Assembly (NCBI GenBank): GCA_015061845.1
Contig: SUVT01000008.1
Location: 1 to 47,358 of the forward strand
Direction: 5' to 3'
Length of the DNA: 47,358 nt
Origin: Lentisphaerota bacterium
GTDB taxonomy: Bacteria; Verrucomicrobiota; Lentisphaeria; Victivallales; UBA1829
Part shown: piece after piece, positions 9,201 through 17,321 of the stretch
Position numbering within the stretch: position 1 is the first letter of the stretch
Layout of the letters: every line of letters begins with the position of its first letter
Notes under the pieces: generated by a model
Seen by the model: the letters and a program-made list of their open reading frames with translations, nothing else
What the model was told of the DNA's origin: nothing
Database searches by the model: none
Translations under genes and position numbers: made by a program

Positions 9201-9693
9201 CCCGCAGAAACAGACAAACCAGGAAAAAATTGAAGTCAATGGAGCGTTCCGTGTATTGCCCGGAGCAAAATTCCCGGATCAGTGGTGGGAATTACTTGGA
9301 AAAGGTCAGACAGCAGCACTTTCCGCTCAGGACGGGGTCATGGATTTCGGAACAAAAATGCCGGATCTCAAGCGATACAGATATCTTCTGCACAAGAATA
9401 AGTTCCCGTGCAAGAATGGCGATAAGATCACTGTCCGTTATTCCGTGAAAGGAAAAGGACTTTTTGCTCCCGGAATGTATTTCTTTTATGATACGGTCAG
9501 GGGATATTCCTTCCTGGAACACAAACGGACTATGTTGAAAACACCGGATCAGTTTACAGAGATGGAGACGGTCTTTATTGTCAAAAACCGTCCCGGACAG
9601 AACCCGGCTGTATTCCGTCCGATGTTTTACGCATTCCCTGATACAAAGCTGGAACTGAAAAACATATCAATAACAATTGAACGCGCAAAGTGA
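6259..9693 (+). CDS. Secreted DUF4838-type protein with CBM9-like and duplicated C-terminal domains
   Basis: 1144 aa. A signal peptide ([20 protein letters not shown]) is followed by an alpha-glucuronidase-type N-terminal alpha/beta domain (about 25-170). Next comes a DUF4838-like TIM-barrel region (about 190-560) with a CxCxxC cluster at Cys331, Cys333 and Cys336. A CBM9/DOMON-like beta-sandwich lies at about 640-815. Two near-identical modules of about 150 residues follow (from 825 and from 992). DUF4838 proteins occur in glycan-degradation loci and relate to uronic-acid-acting hydrolases; the reaction here is not established. The protein should act outside the cytoplasmic membrane, with the C-terminal half probably binding glycan. 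Pseudopilin 2 follows within a few bases, suggesting co-transcription. Confidence 0.8.
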   Translation: MLKRFFLLTVLLLTLVVSAAEEIVLIQDGKPNCEIILGDKPVRSAQFAALELQYALKKIASCDVEIRATPSGKQKVLIYVGQSGESLKKGFPDKELKKEYYLVDYKDNNIFLMGNDNKDYGKVDYAKWYTFPKRDWYYRSTTYAVYDFIEDALNLHYYGPGDLGMTYTKRATVKVKPFRRYRAPSFDAFRAIANYKIENGMKRDYEMMFLRWRLNTMYGISNHSTWGIFFRYWGKAKSKDRAVLFKEKRHELFAQGYKGRLAAVIGPEYPDDPDLPPQLCLTQKGTLDYFIWEALESLKGKRVPGSYGWRPRMEGQPYYYAFQEDDNNYFCKCANCQAYIKKKPYVELRYEFINRLAEAISKKDPNSGISTLCYSGGGTYPKTKLHPSVAVMICLSLQAYYHPGIYARQHEVYKTWVKKEIKNRPLMVWTYMLSPWSEATIIYRYNKFFPFLYPWKTAEYMKEFAQDGIKGWFGEINIQHHVLECYLASRITYDASANTDEIIEDYFRSYYGKAGPAMRKFYSQLEKICWDPANMSEGSRNKVIGGSYIYGYQTERKNWHYGTPERMKMLQGYIDEARKAASTPEERARVERFFNHIWKQAVEGRADFERRERNRNKPISQGMTKRIAPANGDLSKVSFEQAAPLKEWRTLDGEDVNWKPDIRIASDDKYLYIRYEENNTTALKNAERAPFWENNMEIFLAKRAGSDYFQISAAPSGKSEINVRTVIHGAPRKQKVGSDVIKIENVRTGNKWVVKVCVPLDKIPGYGPAIRAGETISANIYRTDFQKGALNSYSWSPIYTNDYHEGMLKPGIIYITQETKKQAFDINGTFRVLSGEKFPDQWRELLTKTQTEALSVKDGVVDFGTKAPDLKRYRYLLHKRRYPCKVGDKLIVRYSVKGKGLFAPGMYFYYNDLLGQSFLEHKRTEFNSPDKFTEMETVFTVTSRPGQIPGKFMPMFYAFPGTKLELKNISVTLVPAVEEKLPQKQTNQEKIEVNGAFRVLPGAKFPDQWWELLGKGQTAALSAQDGVMDFGTKMPDLKRYRYLLHKNKFPCKNGDKITVRYSVKGKGLFAPGMYFFYDTVRGYSFLEHKRTMLKTPDQFTEMETVFIVKNRPGQNPAVFRPMFYAFPDTKLELKNISITIERAK
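8731..9690 (+). repeat. Tandem duplicated module inside the DUF4838 gene
   Basis: The segment starting at 8731 (protein residue 825) and the one starting at 9232 (residue 992) encode modules of about 150 residues that match along their whole length. Shared stretches include [43 protein letters not shown] and LELKNIS. A short Pro/Gln/Lys-rich linker separates them. They look like a beta-sandwich of the carbohydrate-binding type and represent a fairly recent duplication. Confidence 0.85.
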
Positions 9694-9707
9694 AAGGTTT
9701 TCTTCCC

Positions 9708-10424
9708 ATGAGACTGACAAACAAAAAAACTTCTGTACGGCAATTCACACTGATTGAACTTCTTGTTGTGATTGCAATCATTGCGATTCTCGCCGGATTG
9801 CTGCTGCCAGCGTTGAACAGCTCCCTGATCTCTGCAAGAAAAACATCTTGTGCAGGCAATCTGAAGCAGATGAATCTGGCGGTTATGATGTATGTCAAAG
9901 ACTTCAATGAATATCTGCCTAACAACCTCTCGCCATATTACTCAGACAGAATTATGCCTTATCTGGGAAGCACCAAGATTTTAACTGAATGCAGAACAAG
10001 GAATGCCCCGAACAGTTACGATCATAAAGCCTGGGGTGGAGATCATGGGACCTATAACATGTCTTACGGTGCATCGCTTTATACATTGAATTTGAATGCA
10101 ACTGTGCATAAAAAAATCAGCCGGGTCACCCATCCGGGACGGAAGATCCTGTTTGGAGACAGTCAGACATACAAGCAATCCGGTGCTACCTCAGGACAAT
10201 CCAACAACGCAGCCATCATCACTTATACAGGAATGTACTCTCCTGACTTCCGTCATGGAGGAACCTGCAATTTTGTTTTTGTTGACGGTCATACAAAATC
10301 GCTGAAAAAAATCATGAACGGCGACAACTGGTTGTACTTCTGGGGTCATTTTGTCGGAATCTCCGAACTCCTGAGTCCCAATATTCCCGGATTCCATGAC
10401 CAATATCTGATTGACGGAATTTAA
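9708..10424 (+). CDS. Pseudopilin-like protein 2 with H-X9-DG motif
   Basis: 238 aa from the ATG at 9708. A GTG at 9690 overlaps the previous stop, but GAAAGG lies 10 bases before the ATG at 9708, so I choose the latter. A basic leader is followed by [18 protein letters not shown]; the residue before the Phe is Gln instead of Gly, and Glu+5 is present. The C-terminal region holds a full H-X9-DG motif ([12 protein letters not shown]), the mark of this expanded family. It sits between the secreted DUF4838 gene and the 868-aa TIM-barrel gene with no room for a promoter of its own, so it is probably part of one transcript with both. It is presumably exported; its function is unknown. Confidence 0.85.
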   Translation: MRLTNKKTSVRQFTLIELLVVIAIIAILAGLLLPALNSSLISARKTSCAGNLKQMNLAVMMYVKDFNEYLPNNLSPYYSDRIMPYLGSTKILTECRTRNAPNSYDHKAWGGDHGTYNMSYGASLYTLNLNATVHKKISRVTHPGRKILFGDSQTYKQSGATSGQSNNAAIITYTGMYSPDFRHGGTCNFVFVDGHTKSLKKIMNGDNWLYFWGHFVGISELLSPNIPGFHDQYLIDGI

Positions 10425-10442
10425 TGTATTTTCTGGTGTAGG

Positions 10443-13049
10443 ATGCAGACTGATATCATTTCATCCGTGCCGCTTCCGGCGCAGGAAAACTGGCGTTTCG
10501 CGGAAGAGCTGAAAGAAGCGGAAAAGCGTTCTTTTGCCATTGCCGGAAACCGTATCAAAAATCCGGTTTCTCTAGCTGGCGGCGTTAAGATCGTGAAAGA
10601 GATCACCGATGCGAAAGGTGCCCTTTGTACAGCATTTGATGATCTGGAGTACTTTTTCCGGGAAATGGAGATCCCTGCCGGGGATTATCCGATCATAGCC
10701 CGGATCAGAGATTGCGGACCTTTCGATTCTTTTGAGATCGAAGTTTCTGCCGGACAGTGTTTGATTTACGGCTCAAACCTTGAAGGGATCCGGCGGGGGA
10801 TCTGCCATTTGGAAGATCTTATCATGGGCAACGGTGAAGCCGTTCTGGAGCCCGGGATCATCCGCAAAAAGGCGTGGGTAAAGCACCGCATTTCCCGCTG
10901 CTTTTTCGGTCCTATCCGCCGTCCGCCAAACAATCGGGATGAGCTTCTGGATGATTATGACTATTATCCGGATGCGTATCTCAACCGGCTGGCACATGAA
11001 GGGATCAACGGCTTGTGGCTCACTGTAACATTCAAAGACCTCTGCCGGACAGGTTTTGCGCCTGATTACGGGAAAGATGCCCCGAAACGGTTGGCGAAAC
11101 TGCGCCGGACTGTGGCACAATGTCTGCGCTACGGGATCAAAACCTATATTTTCACGATTGAACCGACAAGTTGGGATAAAAATGATCCTGTCATCAAAAA
11201 ATATCCTGAACTTGCAGGAGCTGAACTGCCCGGAGGAAGAGTCTGTTTCTGTCCGTCTTCGGAAACGGCACAGCGGTATCTTTATGAGTCTGTGAATTAT
11301 ATTTTTTCAGCAGTTCCGGATTTGGGAGGTATGATAAATATCTCTCTCGGTGAACGCAGCACCACCTGTTTGAGTTCCATACATACGGAAATCGAATGGT
11401 CAAAAGAAGAAGGAACGGAAATAAAATGTCCCCGCTGCGGTCATCTGCCCCACAATGAGATCATCTTCCATTCTGTTTCGGCTATGACAGCCGGAATGAG
11501 AGCAGCTTCTCCCGAAGCGGAATTTATCAGTTGGAACTACATTCCCAATGCGCTGGAGCAGCGGGATTGGGCTTATACATTGAGCAAAATGCCGGAGGGT
11601 GCAACGCCCATGTGGAACTTTGAATCCGGCGGAACTGCAGAACAGCTTGGAAAAAAACGTGTCGGCGGCGATTACTGGCTCTCTTATGTCGGACCTTCCG
11701 AACGGTTCCGGCGTTTTGCGGCACAATGTCCGCCCGGGGTCAAACCGGGTGCAAAACTGCAGGTCGGCTGTTCCCATGAACTTGCGACCGTTCCCTATAT
11801 TCCGGTTCCGGGACTGCTTTACCGTAAATACCGTGCTATGCGTGAACTGGGTGTTGAAACTGTTATGCAGTGCTGGTATTTCGGGAATTATCCCGGAATC
11901 ATGAATAAGGCTGCGGGGCTGTTGAGTTTTGAAGATTTCTCATCAGATGAACAGACCTTTTTATCCGGACTTCTGCGTCCGGAATGGGGGAAATATGCCG
12001 ATACAGTGGCTGAAGTTTACAGCAAATGCAGCGAAGCATACAGCAATTATCCGCTTTCCAATACGATGCAATATTATGGACCGTTTCATGACGGGATCGT
12101 CTGGCCCCTTTACTGCAACGAACAGAATCTGCCCCTTGCTCCCACATGGCAGACGAACTATCCGGTCAGCGGAGATACGATCGGAGAATCGCTGGAAAAT
12201 CACACACTGGAAGAAGCCACGGAACTTGCACGCCGTCTGAGTTCCGGATGGAGTGCAGCTGTTGCAAATCTGGAACCGCTGAAACAGATTTTTTCGCACG
12301 CACCGGAACGGCTCCGGGATATTGATCTGCTCCGGGTACTTGAACTTCACTTCATCGCGGGATATGACATTTTCAAATTTTACAGTGAACGCAGCAAAAA
12401 TTGCGGTGTAACCTCTGTTATGAAAGAGATTCTTGAACGGCAAATCAAAGTTTCCCGGGAAGCCGCTGAACTCTGCCGGAAAGATTCCCGTATAGGCTTT
12501 CACTCCGAAGCGGAAAACTATAAGTATTTTCCGGAGAAGCTGGAAGCCAGAGCCATTATGCTGGAACGGGAACTTACGTCCCCTGCTCCGGGTTGTTCCA
12601 CGCTCGTTCCGATTGGAGACGGCAGAGGAGAACACAAAGCAGGAAGTTTCACATGGAGTATGGAATATGATCAGAGTGATTTGTTGATAGACCTTACGCT
12701 TTATGGGAAATCGGATTCTGATCAGATCATGGTAACACTGCGGGAAAACAGTTATACGTCCCTGCTGCTTCTGGATCTCAACCGGAAAGGACGATTCTTT
12801 CCCAATATTTCCGGAAGTTCTTTTGCGATAACGGAACTGAGCGACGACTGCTGGAAAGTCTCGTTCTGTGTTCCTTACAAACTCTTTACTTCCGATCCGG
12901 CTTCGTTCAGAATTGCCTTCGGACGATATCTGTATTACAAAGGGAAGAATGAACAGGACTGTACCCCGGAACATTCCATGACGGGTTACCGTCTCTGTCA
13001 TGGAGTGTACCAACCACAGTATATGTATCAGATCGGCAGAAAAAGCTGA
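10443..13049 (+). CDS. Large cytoplasmic TIM-barrel protein, putative glycoside hydrolase
   Basis: 868 aa, not assigned to a named family with certainty. The N-terminal 135 residues resemble the alpha/beta domain that precedes the barrel in GH20 and GH67 enzymes (IYGSNLEGIRRGICHLEDLI). A barrel-like region (about 145-600) contains a rubredoxin-knuckle-like Cys329-Pro-Arg-Cys332-Gly-His. A helical segment is followed by a C-terminal beta domain (about 690-860) similar to the CBM9-like module of the secreted DUF4838 proteins. There is no signal peptide, so it should act on imported oligosaccharides. It lies 18 bases after pseudopilin 2 in an apparent operon with the secreted DUF4838 gene. A palindromic repeat starts 7 bases after its stop. 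Confidence 0.6.
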   Translation: MQTDIISSVPLPAQENWRFAEELKEAEKRSFAIAGNRIKNPVSLAGGVKIVKEITDAKGALCTAFDDLEYFFREMEIPAGDYPIIARIRDCGPFDSFEIEVSAGQCLIYGSNLEGIRRGICHLEDLIMGNGEAVLEPGIIRKKAWVKHRISRCFFGPIRRPPNNRDELLDDYDYYPDAYLNRLAHEGINGLWLTVTFKDLCRTGFAPDYGKDAPKRLAKLRRTVAQCLRYGIKTYIFTIEPTSWDKNDPVIKKYPELAGAELPGGRVCFCPSSETAQRYLYESVNYIFSAVPDLGGMINISLGERSTTCLSSIHTEIEWSKEEGTEIKCPRCGHLPHNEIIFHSVSAMTAGMRAASPEAEFISWNYIPNALEQRDWAYTLSKMPEGATPMWNFESGGTAEQLGKKRVGGDYWLSYVGPSERFRRFAAQCPPGVKPGAKLQVGCSHELATVPYIPVPGLLYRKYRAMRELGVETVMQCWYFGNYPGIMNKAAGLLSFEDFSSDEQTFLSGLLRPEWGKYADTVAEVYSKCSEAYSNYPLSNTMQYYGPFHDGIVWPLYCNEQNLPLAPTWQTNYPVSGDTIGESLENHTLEEATELARRLSSGWSAAVANLEPLKQIFSHAPERLRDIDLLRVLELHFIAGYDIFKFYSERSKNCGVTSVMKEILERQIKVSREAAELCRKDSRIGFHSEAENYKYFPEKLEARAIMLERELTSPAPGCSTLVPIGDGRGEHKAGSFTWSMEYDQSDLLIDLTLYGKSDSDQIMVTLRENSYTSLLLLDLNRKGRFFPNISGSSFAITELSDDCWKVSFCVPYKLFTSDPASFRIAFGRYLYYKGKNEQDCTPEHSMTGYRLCHGVYQPQYMYQIGRKS

Positions 13050-13055
13050 TTATTC

Positions 13056-13239
13056 GAGGCAATTTCAAAAGTCTTCAAAAATGGCAGAAAATTCTTGTTG
13101 CGATCTGCAAATGGAGCGTTTTCGGCTTGTCCTCCATAGCTTCAGCGAAGGAGGATGGTAGCCACGCTCAAACTACCATTTCCAACTCATCAACAATCTT
13201 TTTTTCAGCCAAATTTTGCCGGACTTTTGAAATTACCTC
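13056..13239. mobile_element. MITE-like palindromic repeat, copy 1
   Basis: This 184-bp element is almost identical to 28838-29020, with two substitutions and one T of length difference. Its ends form an 18-bp terminal inverted repeat with one mismatch (GAGGCAATTTCAAAAGTC against the complement of GACTTTTGAAATTACCTC). The two halves align imperfectly when one is reverse-complemented, so the whole unit can fold into a long hairpin. It encodes no protein. It lies between convergent genes, and its last base is part of the TAG stop of the minus-strand araC. Flanks TATTC and TATTT resemble an imperfect target duplication. Confidence 0.8.
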
Positions 13240-14081
13240 TATTTCTGCCGGTATTTTCCGGGGGAGACACCAAAGTTTTTCCGGAACAGACGGCAGAAGT
13301 AATTGCTGTCGGAAAAACCTGTCATGTCTGCGATTTCGGCGATTCCGAGTTCCGGATTCTGTAACAGGATAGAGGCTTTTTTCAAACGTACTCTGATAAG
13401 ATATTCCAGAGGCGCAACGCCTGTCCGTTCCCGGAAATGCCGTGTCAGGGTACTCAAAGACATCCCCGCATATTTTGCCATCTCTGCACGGGTCCATTTC
13501 CGGGCGGAGTTTTCGGTGATTTCGTCCACAAGTTCATCAACACGGGAAAACTGGGGATTTTTCTGGGTGATCCCGGCGGATTTTGCATATCTTCCAAGAT
13601 ACAGAACCAACTGCATGAACAATGCTGCGATCATGGCAGAGGAATCTTCCGAACCGGAATGCTGCTCCTCTTCGATCCGGCGGATCAATCCAAGAACTGT
13701 TTGGAACATCTCTCCGGAAAGATGGATCCCGCCATCCGGAACTTTCAGCAGAAACAGCGATGGCAGGAGAGATTTTCCCTGCAATGCAAACAGGGGATGA
13801 TTGAACTCTTTCAAGTCAAACATGATATTGTAGAGCGCAAGATCATGCAGATCGGCATAGGCGTGCCGGGTTTTCCCATGAATGAGAAAAACATCTCCGG
13901 CAGAGATTTCACGGTCATTTCCGGGCAGAATATGTCTGCCATGACCGCGAGTCACAAAAACCAGTTCAGAGCTTTCATGACTGTGGAGCGGGAATTCCGG
14001 TTGAGGATCCCGCCGCAACAGGACGAGCGGGAGTTGTTTCTTCCGGAAATAATCTTCGTTTTTCAGGAAAAGATCAGCCAT
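13239..14081 (-). CDS. AraC family transcriptional regulator with cupin sensor domain
   Basis: 280 aa. The N-terminal cupin-like domain (about 15-95) contains LHSHESSELVFVTRGHG and the GDVFLIHG turn typical of sugar-sensing AraC proteins. The C-terminal double helix-turn-helix (about 180-280) ends in GFSDSNYFCRLFRKNFGVSP. The start overlaps the end of cmk by 8 bases, so it is translated from the tail of the lgt-rluD-cmk operon. That is unusual for a regulator with no obvious link to those housekeeping genes. It points towards the 868-aa glycosidase-like gene, which could be its target. Its stop codon uses the last base of the MITE-like repeat, so the insertion may have set the present C-terminus. 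Confidence 0.85.
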   Translation of the reverse strand: MADLFLKNEDYFRKKQLPLVLLRRDPQPEFPLHSHESSELVFVTRGHGRHILPGNDREISAGDVFLIHGKTRHAYADLHDLALYNIMFDLKEFNHPLFALQGKSLLPSLFLLKVPDGGIHLSGEMFQTVLGLIRRIEEEQHSGSEDSSAMIAALFMQLVLYLGRYAKSAGITQKNPQFSRVDELVDEITENSARKWTRAEMAKYAGMSLSTLTRHFRERTGVAPLEYLIRVRLKKASILLQNPELGIAEIADMTGFSDSNYFCRLFRKNFGVSPGKYRQK

Positions 14082-14751
14082 TCTGCTTTTCCCGGATCAG
14101 CATAAGGATCCGCTGAACCGTTTCTTCTTTGCTCAAGTCAGAACTGTCCACGAGGGTTGCATCATCCGCCTGCTTCAAGGGGGAAACCGCACGGGTGGAA
14201 TCCACTCTGTCACGTTCAGCAATGGCGGCGGCAGTTTTCTGCAGGAGTTCCGGATCAAGCTCAAAGCCATCTTGAAGAAGACGTCTTTTAGCCCGTTCTT
14301 CCGGGGAGGCTGTCAGGAAAAATTTATATTTTGCATCGGGGAAAACAACGGTTCCGATATCTCTTCCTTCCATGACGAGCAGATCATTTCCCGCCATTTC
14401 CCGCTGCAGTTCCACCAGACGGGTTCTGACTGCGGGGATCGTTGCGACTTTGGAGGCGGCGGCAGAAGCGGCTTCTGTCCGCAATTTTTCTCCGGGAAAT
14501 TCACCATCAACTTCCAATTCCGGGTCGCCCTGCCCCTGACGGACAAAGCGCATCTGCACAGAAGCAAGAACTTTTGCAAAGGTTTCGGGATCTTTCTCCG
14601 GATCGATTCCGGCAAGAACTGTTTTATATCCGACAGCCCGGTACATGGAACCGGTATTGATATGGACAGCATTCAAGGCTTCGGCAACAGCGGTTGCGAC
14701 AGAACTTTTCCCGGACGCAGCGGGACCATCAATAGCGACAACATTCATCAT
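14074..14751 (-). CDS. cmk: Cytidylate kinase
   Basis: Phosphorylates CMP and dCMP with ATP in pyrimidine nucleotide recycling, in the cytoplasm. The 225-aa length matches the family. The P-loop is GPAASGKSS near the N-terminus. The GSMYRAVGY, MEGRDIGTVVFP and AERDRVDSTRAVSPL segments are the conserved NMP-binding and lid motifs. It starts with two Met codons; the first (14751) overlaps the stop of rluD by 4 bases, which suggests translational coupling. It is the third gene of a minus-strand operon lgt-rluD-cmk-araC. Confidence 0.95.
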   Translation of the reverse strand: MMNVVAIDGPAASGKSSVATAVAEALNAVHINTGSMYRAVGYKTVLAGIDPEKDPETFAKVLASVQMRFVRQGQGDPELEVDGEFPGEKLRTEAASAAASKVATIPAVRTRLVELQREMAGNDLLVMEGRDIGTVVFPDAKYKFFLTASPEERAKRRLLQDGFELDPELLQKTAAAIAERDRVDSTRAVSPLKQADDATLVDSSDLSKEETVQRILMLIREKQNG

Positions 14752-15683
14752 AAGGGTTTCATCTCCTGTAAATAGTGTTCAAAATCAGCGGGCAGAGGTG
14801 CTTCAAAGGTCATGACCACGCCGGTATCCGGATGGGGAAACGAGATCCGCCAGGCATGAAGCATCTGCCGTTCTGCCGCAATCCGTGAGTTTCCGCCGTA
14901 AACAGAATCACCGATCACCGGACAGCCGTAATGGGACATGTGAACGCGGATCTGGTGGGTTCGTCCGGTCATGATCCGGACTTTCACCAATGCGGCGGAA
15001 ACTGTTCCTATCTTGCCGGAACGCTCCACTGTAAAAACGGAATGGGCAAACTTTCCCTGCCGTTCATCACGGACTACTGCCATTTTTTTTCGATTGACCG
15101 GATGCCGCCCGATGTAGGTTTTTATTTCTGCGCACTGAACTCTGGGCGCAGGGGCAACAATGGCAAGATACGTTTTGGAAACGACCCGGGCGGCAAAGGC
15201 ACGGCAGAGCTTGAACATCGCCTGTTCCGTCTTGGCGATCACCAGACAGCCGGAGGTATCTTTATCCAGACGATGCACGATCCCCGGGCGGGTCGGATCG
15301 GTATTTTCAAAGCCTTCCATCATAGAAGATTCATGACCGAGAACGGCATTGACGACTGTTCCTGAGTGGTTCCCTGCCCCGGGATGAACCACCATTCCAG
15401 CCGGTTTTGCAATAACCATCAACGAATCATCTTCATACAGAATATCAAGGTCGATATCTTCGGGTTTAGCAAAGTTTTCCTGATTTGCGGTAGATTCAAA
15501 TTCAAGAAGATCGCCGGTCTTCACCAGAGTCCGCTTTTCGGAGCAGACTTTTCCATTGCACTGCATTCCGCCGGCTTCAATGATCCGCTGGATCATGGCA
15601 CGGGAAAAATCAGGGGTCAGCCCCGCAGCGGCAGCATCGATCCGTTTTCCATTCCACTCTTCTGTAACTGTCACCGAAATCAT
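14748..15683 (-). CDS. rluD: RluD-type 23S rRNA pseudouridine synthase
   Basis: 311 aa. An N-terminal S4 RNA-binding domain (about 12-70) is followed by the RsuA/RluD catalytic domain. The invariant catalytic Asp is Asp140 in HRLDKDTSG. RluD-type enzymes convert uridines in helix 69 of 23S rRNA to pseudouridine; assignment to RluD rather than RluA or RluC rests on the S4 domain, length and general resemblance. The start overlaps the lgt stop by 4 bases and the end overlaps the cmk start by 4 bases. Confidence 0.9.
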   Translation of the reverse strand: MISVTVTEEWNGKRIDAAAAGLTPDFSRAMIQRIIEAGGMQCNGKVCSEKRTLVKTGDLLEFESTANQENFAKPEDIDLDILYEDDSLMVIAKPAGMVVHPGAGNHSGTVVNAVLGHESSMMEGFENTDPTRPGIVHRLDKDTSGCLVIAKTEQAMFKLCRAFAARVVSKTYLAIVAPAPRVQCAEIKTYIGRHPVNRKKMAVVRDERQGKFAHSVFTVERSGKIGTVSAALVKVRIMTGRTHQIRVHMSHYGCPVIGDSVYGGNSRIAAERQMLHAWRISFPHPDTGVVMTFEAPLPADFEHYLQEMKPL

Positions 15684-16546
15684 TTCTTTTTCGCTTCCGG
15701 TTCTTCTTTTTTCAGATTTTCCATCGGATCAGGCGCACCGTTCCCACCCCATTTTCCGGCAAAAACGATCATAAGAATACCAATGGGAGCCGTCACGAAC
15801 AGAGCGACAGACTGGGATGGTGTCAGACCGGCAACAGAGTGAGTATGGTCCCCGCGCATAAATTCCATCAGGAAACGGAGAACGGCATAGCAAACGACAT
15901 AGATTCCAGCCACTCTTCCGGGTTTCTTGAACCGTCCGGCAATGAAGAAAAGCAGTCCGAACAGAGCGAAGTTGACTCCTGCTTCGATCAGCTGAGTCGG
16001 ATAAAGCGGAAGAGATTGCACTTTCTGAATGAAGATATCTCCGGTTGCAGGTGCAGGATATTTCATGGAAGGAGCGGACCCGGCAGGAAAAACAACACCC
16101 ATCCAGCTGTCACCGGCAGGTTTTCCGAAGCAACATCCCTGCATGAAACAGCCAAGCCGTCCGAACGCATGTCCCAATGCAACTGCAGGAGCAAACACAT
16201 CCAGCAGACGAGCCAGATTGATTTTCTTGATCTTGCAGTAGGTGATCAGAACGATCGTTGAGAGGATAAACCCGCCATAGAAGACAAGACCGCCCTGGTC
16301 AACACGGAAAATTTTCAGAAAATCTCCTTCAAATTGTTCGTGGAACTGGATCACATAAAAGATTCTTGCTCCGGCGATCCCCGCAAACATGGCGATCATT
16401 CCGATATCCATAATATTATCTTTTGAAACCCCTGCGATATGTCTTTTCCACAGCAAAGCAAGCATTGCTGACAGAAATCCACAGGCAGAAAGGATTCCAT
16501 ACCAATGAATTGTCAAACTTCCGATTGAAAAAGCGATTTCTTGCAT
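15680..16546 (-). CDS. lgt: Prolipoprotein diacylglyceryl transferase
   Basis: Transfers diacylglyceryl from phosphatidylglycerol to the lipobox Cys of prolipoproteins in the cytoplasmic membrane, the first step of lipoprotein maturation. The 288-aa protein has about seven membrane segments. Signatures are VDQGGLVFYGG, HAFGRLGCFMQGCCFG, YPTQLIEA and FLMEFMRGDH. The C-terminal tail is Lys/Glu-rich. It is the first gene of the lgt-rluD-cmk-araC operon, with a promoter at 16576-16604. Confidence 0.95.
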   Translation of the reverse strand: MQEIAFSIGSLTIHWYGILSACGFLSAMLALLWKRHIAGVSKDNIMDIGMIAMFAGIAGARIFYVIQFHEQFEGDFLKIFRVDQGGLVFYGGFILSTIVLITYCKIKKINLARLLDVFAPAVALGHAFGRLGCFMQGCCFGKPAGDSWMGVVFPAGSAPSMKYPAPATGDIFIQKVQSLPLYPTQLIEAGVNFALFGLLFFIAGRFKKPGRVAGIYVVCYAVLRFLMEFMRGDHTHSVAGLTPSQSVALFVTAPIGILMIVFAGKWGGNGAPDPMENLKKEEPEAKKK

Positions 16547-16575
16547 TATATTTCCCTTATGTTGAATTTTGGTGT

Positions 16576-16604
16576 AATGTACACCGTAAACTGCTAAAAG
16601 GCAA
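16576..16604 (-). promoter_or_regulatory. Promoter of the lgt operon with a dyad over the -10
   Basis: Minus-strand TTGCCT (16599-16604), 17-base spacer, TACATT (16576-16581). The -10 lies inside a dyad, GGTGTAATGTACACC (16571-16585), with 6-bp arms. The surrounding minus-strand sequence ACGGTGTACATTAC closely matches that at the hypC promoter (ACGGTGTATATTAC). Confidence 0.6.
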
Positions 16605-16628
16605 ATCAGAAAGGATGAAAAAAATCGT

Positions 16629-17306
16629 ATGACCGACCAAATTGCTCAACATTTGCAGAACGCTTCTGCTTACGCCCCCGTCTGGGGATTTTTACTGATC
16701 TTCATTTTTATGGCGATCGAAAGCTCTTTTATCCCCTTCCCCAGTGAAGTTGTGATGATCCCCGCCGGATTCCTTGCGGTACGCGGAGATATGACCACCG
16801 GGATCTGGTGGCTGGATTGCATTCTTGCTCTTCTGATCGGGACAGCCGGATGTCTGCTCGGGGCTTACGTCAACTATTTCATTGCGGAAAAGTTGGGCAG
16901 AACACTTCTTTACCGGTACGGAAAATATTTCTTTCTCAAACCGGAAACGCTTCAACGGGCGGAAGAAGTTTTCCGGAAACACGGGGAGATCACAACATTC
17001 GTCTGCCGTCTGATCCCCGGGATCCGTCAGGTCATCTCTATTCCTGCAGGACTTGCTCAGATGAAACATAAGCAGTTCATCCTCTTCACCGTTCTCGGGG
17101 CCGGGATTTGGAACATCATTCTGACAGGTGTCGGAGCTTATCTCGGACATCTTTCCAGAGATATGTCTTACGTTGAACTCGTCCACAAAGGAAAACAGAT
17201 GATCTCCGATCACTATCTCTGGCTTCTGCTCGGTCTGGCGGTTCTGGTTGGCGGATATCTCTTCATACACCATAAAGTTATGAAACGGGAAACTGCAGAA
17301 GAATAA
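16629..17306 (+). CDS. DedA family membrane protein
   Basis: 225 aa, integral inner-membrane protein with about five to six hydrophobic segments. DedA/VTT-domain hallmarks are ESSFIPFPSEVVMIPAGFLA near the N-terminus and CRLIPGIRQVISIPAGLA in the middle. The family includes undecaprenyl-phosphate and phospholipid translocases (UptA- and TMEM41-like); the specific role of this copy is not known. It is divergent from lgt across an 82-base gap and 15 bases upstream of the D-aminoacylase gene, with which it is probably co-transcribed. Confidence 0.9.
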   Translation: MTDQIAQHLQNASAYAPVWGFLLIFIFMAIESSFIPFPSEVVMIPAGFLAVRGDMTTGIWWLDCILALLIGTAGCLLGAYVNYFIAEKLGRTLLYRYGKYFFLKPETLQRAEEVFRKHGEITTFVCRLIPGIRQVISIPAGLAQMKHKQFILFTVLGAGIWNIILTGVGAYLGHLSRDMSYVELVHKGKQMISDHYLWLLLGLAVLVGGYLFIHHKVMKRETAEE

Positions 17307-17321
17307 GCGGAGTATGTTTTT

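Noticed and set aside
11961-13013. 350-aa antisense open frame inside the 868-aa gene
   Set aside because: Shadow of a real gene; no domain or ribosome binding site seen.
13127-13372. Peptides starting MSSIASAKED in both palindromic repeats
   Set aside because: The same short frame occurs in both copies only because the repeats are identical; the reading frames diverge at once outside, and no ribosome binding site fits.
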